The notes below the pieces were generated by a model, which was not told the origin of the DNA, did no database searches, and was given only the letters and a program-made list of their open reading frames with translations. DNA of 64,000 nt, taken from positions 186,001-250,000 of the forward strand of contig NZ_JBHSSW010000009.1 of the NCBI RefSeq assembly GCF_042659465.1. Reading direction: 5' to 3'. Shown piece by piece: positions 59,419-64,000 of this stretch (position 1 is the stretch's first letter; each line of letters starts with the position of its first letter). A program made the position numbers and the translations under genes. The DNA comes from Ponticaulis profundi. Its GTDB lineage: Bacteria; Pseudomonadota; Alphaproteobacteria; Caulobacterales; Hyphomonadaceae.

Positions 59419-59745
59419 ATGGATATCTATCATGTGTGGTGTGATTTGAAACCGGGGCTGACGGACCGGTTGTTCGCTGAAAAGCTCACCGAATTTCTGG
59501 ATCATTTGCGTGATGAGCAATGTGTTGAGCGCTGGCGGCTGACGCGCTGCAAGCTCGGCCTGTCTCCGGATGGCATGGGTGAGTGGCACATCATGATTGA
59601 AACGCGCGATCTGGCGCAGCTCGATCAGGCATTCCGGCGCCTCGCGCCCAAGTCGGGCGATAGCCACAAAAAGCATTTTGCCGCGAATGCCTTTGCGACA
59701 AATCTGAAATTTGCGCTCTACAGGGACTGGCCGGATACGTTCTGA
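59419..59745 (+). CDS. Small conserved-type protein (DUF6614-like)
   Basis: 108 residues. MDIYHVWCDLKPGLTDRLFAEKLTEFLDHLR opens a ferredoxin-like dimeric alpha/beta barrel pattern, and GEWHIMIETRDLAQLDQAFRRL follows. I recall such sequences under DUF6614, an uncharacterised family, but could not check. Its 3' end overlaps the convergent phosphatase gene by 28 bases. Confidence 0.75.
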   Translation: MDIYHVWCDLKPGLTDRLFAEKLTEFLDHLRDEQCVERWRLTRCKLGLSPDGMGEWHIMIETRDLAQLDQAFRRLAPKSGDSHKKHFAANAFATNLKFALYRDWPDTF

Positions 59746-60200
59746 TTGCGCAGTAGCGAGAACAGCAAAGCATCACTGGCCAGCTCGATCAGGTCGATCA
59801 CGCGGTTGAATTCGCGCGTGAAATAAGGGTCCGGTACGCCGCGCACCGGCTGATCGGGCAGATAATCGAGCATCAGCTCAATGGGCGTGTTCACTCCAAC
59901 CGGACGCAGTTTTTCCAGCTTCTTCCGATTGGATTTGTCCATGGCGATGATCAGATCGAAATCCGAAAAATCGCGCTCGGTGATCTGCCTTGCGCGAGAC
60001 TTCGACAGATCATAACCGCGTTTCTTGGCAGCGATCTGCATTGGTCCATAGGCGGCTTCGCCCTGATGCCAGTTGCTGGTGCCTGCACTGTCCAGCTTCA
60101 TATCCAGGCCCTGTCGGTCTGACTTGTGGCGAAAAACACTTTCTGCCGTTGGTGAGCGACAGATATTTCCAAGACAAACAAACAGAATGGAACGAGCCAT
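59718..60200 (-). CDS. Low molecular weight protein-tyrosine phosphatase
   Basis: 160 residues from ATG 60200 (a GTG at 60212 is also possible). The phosphatase loop VCLGNICRSP (C-x5-R) is at residues 8-17, and the general acid Asp is in VPDPYFTREF. It removes phosphate from Tyr on proteins; bacterial partners are often capsule/EPS kinases or arsenate. It overlaps the small gene on the other strand by 28 bases at its 3' end. Confidence 0.93.
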   Translation of the reverse strand: MARSILFVCLGNICRSPTAESVFRHKSDRQGLDMKLDSAGTSNWHQGEAAYGPMQIAAKKRGYDLSKSRARQITERDFSDFDLIIAMDKSNRKKLEKLRPVGVNTPIELMLDYLPDQPVRGVPDPYFTREFNRVIDLIELASDALLFSLLRNQNVSGQSL

Positions 60201-60344
60201 GGGCAGATACACTACTCTTTCAGAACGATCTGCCGCCAGCCCTCGGTCGTGAAGACTGGTCGTCAGATCTGCGATGTCGAAGACTCCGAAAAGAACGTTC
60301 GGAGATCAGCCCCATCACAACGTAGCGTAAGCCGATTGGTTTCC

Positions 60345-61547
60345 TCAACCGGATTTTACGTCTCTGAATGGCATTTCCCGATCTACTTCGATCTCTTTCG
60401 GCAATCCGAGAATTCGCTCAGCAATAATATTGCGCTGGATCTGGTCGGTTCCGCCACCAATTGAGTTCATGAAGGAGTGTGCTGCACGGTAATTGGCATA
60501 ATCCTCATCAGGGTGTGCCTCTCCCATGAGCAGACTTTTCGGCCCCAGAATGTCGGCCATCACTTTTGCATCGCCATGTTGCATGCGTGACATGGCGAGC
60601 TTGGAGATGGACATCAGCGAAGAGGAGCCATGTTCGGCGATCTCTTCCTTCGCGCGGGTCAGGTTCATCTTGTTGAGCTGACGCCAGGCGAGTTGCCAGG
60701 CAATGCGTTCCCGGATGACCGGATCATCGATTTTCCCATTGCGTCGCGCCAGATCAATCAGATCGACGATATGCTTGGAGAATCCCGTCATGCGGCGCTC
60801 GGTTGCGCCATCACCCATGATCAGGCGTTCAACGGCCAGCGCCTGTGTCAGAACCTTGAAGCCATCATTCAGCTCGCCGAGCATGTTTTCCGCGGGCACG
60901 CGGGCATTGTCGATGAACACTTCGTTGAAGTGGCGGTCATCTGTGATCTGGTGGAGGGGGCGAACATCGACACCGGCCTGTTTCATCGGGAACAGGAAAA
61001 AGCTGATGCCTTTATGTTTTGGTTTGTCCCAGTCAGTTCGGGCGATCAGCATGGCGTATTCGGCGCCGACCGCGCCGGACGTCCAGACTTTCTGACCATT
61101 GATGATATAGTCGTCACCATCGCGATCCGCCCGTGTGCGGATGGCTGCGAGGTCAGACCCAGCGCCGGGTTCCGAATAGAGGAGACAGACATACGGCCCC
61201 GTGATCAGATCCGGCAGGACACGTCGCTTGAAGGCTTCCTGTCCCTTCGCAAAGACGGTTGAGACCGCGATGTTGTTGCGATCCTGGCCCGGACCAACCG
61301 CATTGTATTCGCGGAAGACACGCTCGATCATGCGCGACTGACGCACGGACAGTCCACGTCCCCACCATTCTTCCGGCCATGTCAGCACGCACCAGCGTGC
61401 ATCAAAGGCACGTTGCATGAAGCCGCGCAGTCCCGATGCAGGATCATCCTTGCAGCATTTGTTGTCCGCGTCCCAGTTTGCCTCGATAAAGGCTCTCGCC
61501 TCGGCAATCAGCGCCTGATCGTCTGATGAAAGATTGCGGTCGCTCAT
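60345..61547 (-). CDS. Acyl-CoA dehydrogenase family protein
   Basis: 400-residue FAD enzyme. YSEPGAGSDLAAIRTRADRDGDDY holds the FAD/substrate loop, INGQKVWTSG the typical strand, and SMSKLAMS..GGGTDQIQRNIIAERILGL the C-terminal helix end. Oxidises acyl-CoA at the alpha-beta bond and passes electrons to ETF. It overlaps the second dehydrogenase by four bases. Such paired enzymes often form an alpha2beta2 heterotetramer on sterol or branched side chains; that is inference here. Confidence 0.93.
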   Translation of the reverse strand: MSDRNLSSDDQALIAEARAFIEANWDADNKCCKDDPASGLRGFMQRAFDARWCVLTWPEEWWGRGLSVRQSRMIERVFREYNAVGPGQDRNNIAVSTVFAKGQEAFKRRVLPDLITGPYVCLLYSEPGAGSDLAAIRTRADRDGDDYIINGQKVWTSGAVGAEYAMLIARTDWDKPKHKGISFFLFPMKQAGVDVRPLHQITDDRHFNEVFIDNARVPAENMLGELNDGFKVLTQALAVERLIMGDGATERRMTGFSKHIVDLIDLARRNGKIDDPVIRERIAWQLAWRQLNKMNLTRAKEEIAEHGSSSLMSISKLAMSRMQHGDAKVMADILGPKSLLMGEAHPDEDYANYRAAHSFMNSIGGGTDQIQRNIIAERILGLPKEIEVDREMPFRDVKSG

Positions 61548-62644
61548 CGTACTGCCTCCTGGGCTTTGAGATATTCATCTCGCAGATAGTCAATTGAGCC
61601 GAGCAACATGGCGTCGGCGCGTGCACGCCTGAAATACAGATGCGCAGGATGTTCCCATGTGAATGCAATGCCGCCATGTAGCTGAATGGCGTCATGGGTC
61701 ATGCGAGTGAATGTTTCTGCGCAGACAAAGCTCGCCAGATTGACCAGAATGTCCTTGTCTTCGGTGTTGTCGGCGAGGGCCGCTGCGGCCTGTCGTGAGG
61801 CCGTCAGTGAGGACTCGACTTCGATATAGAGATCGGCAGCCATGTGTTTGACAGCCTGGAAGCCGCCAATGGCGCGTCCGAACTGATAGCGGTTCTTGAT
61901 GTAATCAAGTGTCATGTCGAAGACGTGCTTGGCACCGCCTGCCTGCTCGCCAGCCAGGGCGATGCGAGCAAGTTCAATGGCTTTCTCGAAACAGGTTGCG
62001 TCAGCGCCGTTCAAAGGCTGTGCGTCCACATTGTCCAGCTTCAGCGTGGCGAACCGCAAGGTGAGGTCGTAAGCCTGCATATTCGTCAGGGTCACGCCCG
62101 CAGCCTTTGGATCGACTTCAAATATCTGAAGTCCGTCACCCGTTTTCGCAGCCACAAGCATCACGTCTGCAAGTTCGGCATGCAGCACATAGCCAGCTTC
62201 TCCGGTGAGCTTATTTCCGTTGGCTTTGACAGAGACGTCATCCGGAATCCAGAGACCGGTTTCACTCGTCAGAGCCGCCGTTGCGATCAGCTCTCCGCTT
62301 GCCAGTTTCGGGAGCAGGCGGGATTTTGCGTCATCATCATCGGAAAACCCGATAAGCGCAGCAGAGATCACGCTGCTGGTGAGGAAAGGGCCGCACACAA
62401 GATGGGCTCCGACTTCTTCCATAATATCGTTGATCTCGCGCGCACCGCCGCCAATGCCATCATATTCCGGAGAAATGAGGATGCCGAGCATGCCCAGCTC
62501 TGCCATCTGTTTCCACAGAGCCGGGTCGAATCCCGTTTCACTGTCCATTGTCTTGCGTACGGCCTGTTCATCGCTTTGCTGATTGAGCAATCGATGAAAG
62601 CTTTCGCGCATTGCGGCGCGATCTTCGGCTGAAATTGTTGCCAT
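61544..62644 (-). CDS. Acyl-CoA dehydrogenase family protein (partner)
   Basis: 366 residues from ATG 62644 with GGAGGG before it; the frame runs 9 codons further upstream. N-terminal ISPEYDGIGGGAREINDIMEEVG and C-terminal IQLHGGIAFTWEHPAHLYFRRA show the family, but the catalytic Glu loop seen in the other subunit is weak, as in the non-catalytic partner of heterotetrameric ACADs. It is translated first, then the downstream dehydrogenase, with an ATGA overlap. Confidence 0.9.
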   Translation of the reverse strand: MATISAEDRAAMRESFHRLLNQQSDEQAVRKTMDSETGFDPALWKQMAELGMLGILISPEYDGIGGGAREINDIMEEVGAHLVCGPFLTSSVISAALIGFSDDDDAKSRLLPKLASGELIATAALTSETGLWIPDDVSVKANGNKLTGEAGYVLHAELADVMLVAAKTGDGLQIFEVDPKAAGVTLTNMQAYDLTLRFATLKLDNVDAQPLNGADATCFEKAIELARIALAGEQAGGAKHVFDMTLDYIKNRYQFGRAIGGFQAVKHMAADLYIEVESSLTASRQAAAALADNTEDKDILVNLASFVCAETFTRMTHDAIQLHGGIAFTWEHPAHLYFRRARADAMLLGSIDYLRDEYLKAQEAVR

Positions 62645-62684
62645 TCTGCCCTCCCGGGGGTTACCTCCCATATATGCGCCTTAT

Positions 62685-62701
62685 CGGACGCTATTCGTCC
62701 G
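62685..62701. promoter_or_regulatory. Probable TetR operator
   Basis: CGGACG-N5-CGTCCG, perfect 6-bp arms within TTAT...TAATAT, in the 78-base gap between the divergent acyl-CoA dehydrogenase operon and the TetR gene. Confidence 0.65.
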
Positions 62702-62722
62702 TAATATATTTGATGCAGGAAA

Positions 62723-63364
62723 ATGCAAGACAGTCAGAACGAGCTGAGCACGAAAACAGGTCAACGCACCGCCCCCGGTCGCCCGCGTGATCCTCATCTG
62801 GAAGCGCGGGTGTTTCAGACGGTTATGACCCTATATGCGCAGGGTGGCTGGCAATCTCTGACGTTTGAGGCGGTGGCCCGTGATGCGGGCGTGGGGAAGG
62901 CGGCGCTCTATCGCCGATGGCCGTCACGCGGGGCTTTGTTCGCAGATGCCCTGCAGGAAAACTGGCTGACTCTGTCGTCAACCGACACAGGCAGCCTTCG
63001 CGGCGATCTGACGGCGCTTGCGGGCATGTTGTTTGAGAAAATGTCCGGTGAGTTCGGGCATACGAATTTTTTCCTGCAGGCAGATGCGCGCAAATTTCCT
63101 GAAGTTGCCGAAGCGATCACAACCTATCGACGCGAGCTGATCCGCGAGGCCAAAGCCATTGTCTATCGCGCGATTGAGCGTCGCGATCTGCCGGTCGGCA
63201 GTGATGCCAGTCTGGTCATGGACGTCATTGTCGGGGCGATTGCCAACCACATCTCGACAACGCCGCCTGAAAAGAAGGATCAGATGATTGCAGACGCCCC
63301 CGAATATCTGGAAAGGCTGATCGCCCTGGTTATGAAGGGGCTGAACGAGGTTGAACCGAAATGA
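62723..63364 (+). CDS. TetR/AcrR family transcriptional regulator
   Basis: 213-residue repressor. HTH: VFQTVMTLYAQGGWQSLTFEAVARDAGVGKAALYRRWPSRGALF. The ligand domain ends IANHISTTPPEKKDQMIADAPEYLERLIAL, like TetR_C_16 members. It is divergent from the acyl-CoA dehydrogenases with a palindrome in between, so it probably senses an acyl-CoA or sterol-like compound. The stop overlaps the GNAT gene (ATGA). Confidence 0.92.
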   Translation: MQDSQNELSTKTGQRTAPGRPRDPHLEARVFQTVMTLYAQGGWQSLTFEAVARDAGVGKAALYRRWPSRGALFADALQENWLTLSSTDTGSLRGDLTALAGMLFEKMSGEFGHTNFFLQADARKFPEVAEAITTYRRELIREAKAIVYRAIERRDLPVGSDASLVMDVIVGAIANHISTTPPEKKDQMIADAPEYLERLIALVMKGLNEVEPK

Positions 63365-63921
63365 CCATGACTCACAAACCCGTTTTCACACATCGCATTG
63401 CTGGAGAGGCCGATATCCCGGCGATCATCGACCTGATGGATGCATCCATTACGCATAATATGCGGGCGTTTCTATCGGAAGATGAAATCCAGGCAGCCAG
63501 AGAGGCGATGGGTGTGGATCGCTCGTTGATCCGGGATGGCACGTATTTCATCATTGAAACCGAGGTTGAGGGCCAGGCCGTCATGGTTGCCTGCGGTGGC
63601 TGGGGAAAGCGCAAGACGCTATATGGCGGAGATCAGTCCTCCGGTCGTGATGACAGCTTGTCAGATCCGTCGACCGACGCAGCCCGCATCCGCGCCATGT
63701 ATACGCATCCCGACTGGACGCGTCTCGGACTTGGGTCCTTATTGCTCGACCTTGGCGAGGGGGCGGCCCGTGAGGCCGGTTTCAGGACCATTGAGCTCGG
63801 TTCCACGGTTCCGGGTCTGCCGCTCTATGAAGCGCGCGGTTATGTGGCCTACTTCACGGAAAAGACGACAGGTTCAAACGGGCAAACGAAAACAATCATC
63901 CATATGCGAAAGCCATTGTGA
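63361..63921 (+). CDS. GNAT family N-acetyltransferase
   Basis: 186-residue acetyltransferase. The acetyl-CoA loop is in RAMYTHPDWTRLGLGSLLLDLGEGAAREAGF, and FRTIELGSTVPGLPLYEARGYVAYF closes the fold. ATG overlaps the tetR stop, so the two are read together. Substrate unknown. The 79 bases after it show no further gene before the window ends. Confidence 0.88.
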   Translation: MTMTHKPVFTHRIAGEADIPAIIDLMDASITHNMRAFLSEDEIQAAREAMGVDRSLIRDGTYFIIETEVEGQAVMVACGGWGKRKTLYGGDQSSGRDDSLSDPSTDAARIRAMYTHPDWTRLGLGSLLLDLGEGAAREAGFRTIELGSTVPGLPLYEARGYVAYFTEKTTGSNGQTKTIIHMRKPL

Positions 63922-64000
63922 GGGTGACGCTACGGCACGGATTGTAAGCCGGTTTTAATCAAGCAAAAACGACCGCTAGATGCGGGCAAACTCATCAGGG

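Noticed and set aside
1..64000. tRNA genes, rRNA, CRISPR arrays and complete insertion sequences
   Set aside because: I looked for T-loop patterns, regular spaced repeats and transposase motifs and found none that hold up; a covariance-model scan would be needed to exclude small RNAs.

Overview
The window is a 64 kb piece of an alphaproteobacterial chromosome of moderate GC content. Several gene orders are typical of Alphaproteobacteria: bolA beside a J-domain gene and cobS/cobT, DUF3108 beside rpmB, ffh followed by chorismate mutase and rpsP, an ECF sigma with a ChrR-type anti-sigma, an IalB-family protein, and a TonB-dependent receptor. A stalked or budding marine type (Hyphomonadaceae/Caulobacterales-like) is my best guess, but this is inference, because no rRNA or other taxonomic marker is present. 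I saw no tRNA, rRNA, CRISPR array, complete insertion sequence or prophage.

Layout. 1-2.3 kb: the 3' part of a Tas-like aldo/keto reductase, a DUF2853 protein and a WecG/TagA glycosyltransferase. 2.4-5.7 kb: a phage-shock (psp) locus with pspF divergent from a sigma-54 promoter that drives a 46-codon membrane peptide, pspA, another tiny membrane protein, pspB, pspC and a small anchored protein. 5.7-13.8 kb: mnmC, TetR, LysE exporter, a Cys-motif membrane protein, ppa, argG, a VWA lipoprotein and a MarR-GNAT pair with a perfect inverted-repeat operator. 13.9-20.3 kb: bolA and a J-domain gene (divergent), cobS and cobT (split by an inverted acyltransferase gene) and a phytase-like lipoprotein. 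20.3-26.3 kb: amidohydrolase lipoprotein, rpmB, a DUF3108 protein and a TonB-dependent receptor. 26.3-33.6 kb: DUF2726, a CorC-type transporter, aroB and aroK; on the other strand a small membrane protein, a large exported protein, xerD and a NUDIX hydrolase. 33.7-39.1 kb: a malyl-CoA lyase-family gene whose 3' end is duplicated 827 bp downstream around a small unknown gene, then two unknown genes and a TesB-like thioesterase.

39.1-41.3 kb is an AT-rich island with a DUF262 (DGxQR) protein and an Rx4H HEPN protein, which looks like a two-gene defence module placed at the 3' end of rlmN. 41.3-49.2 kb: rlmN, IalB, an ECF sigma plus ChrR-like anti-sigma with its N-terminal zinc ligands lost, a VOC protein, an alpha/beta hydrolase, a SpoU methylase, an isoaspartyl peptidase, a quinone oxidoreductase and an SDR. 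49.3-51.3 kb: three consecutive exported proteins of unknown function. 51.7-58.6 kb: the ffh-chorismate mutase-rpsP-rimM translation cluster, interrupted between rpsP and rimM by three tandem exported beta/gamma-crystallin proteins with 12 Greek-key half-domains; 10 of these keep the (N/D)(N/D)xx(S/T)S calcium-binding motif. trmD and rplS, which normally follow rimM, are absent there. 58.6-64 kb: a polyprenyl-phosphate-type glycosyltransferase, a small unknown protein, a low-molecular-weight phosphatase, two acyl-CoA dehydrogenases opposite a TetR regulator with a palindromic operator, and a GNAT enzyme.

The most promising targets are the beta/gamma-crystallin cluster, the DUF262-HEPN island, the unannotated psp small membrane proteins, and the ChrR variant lacking its regulatory zinc site.
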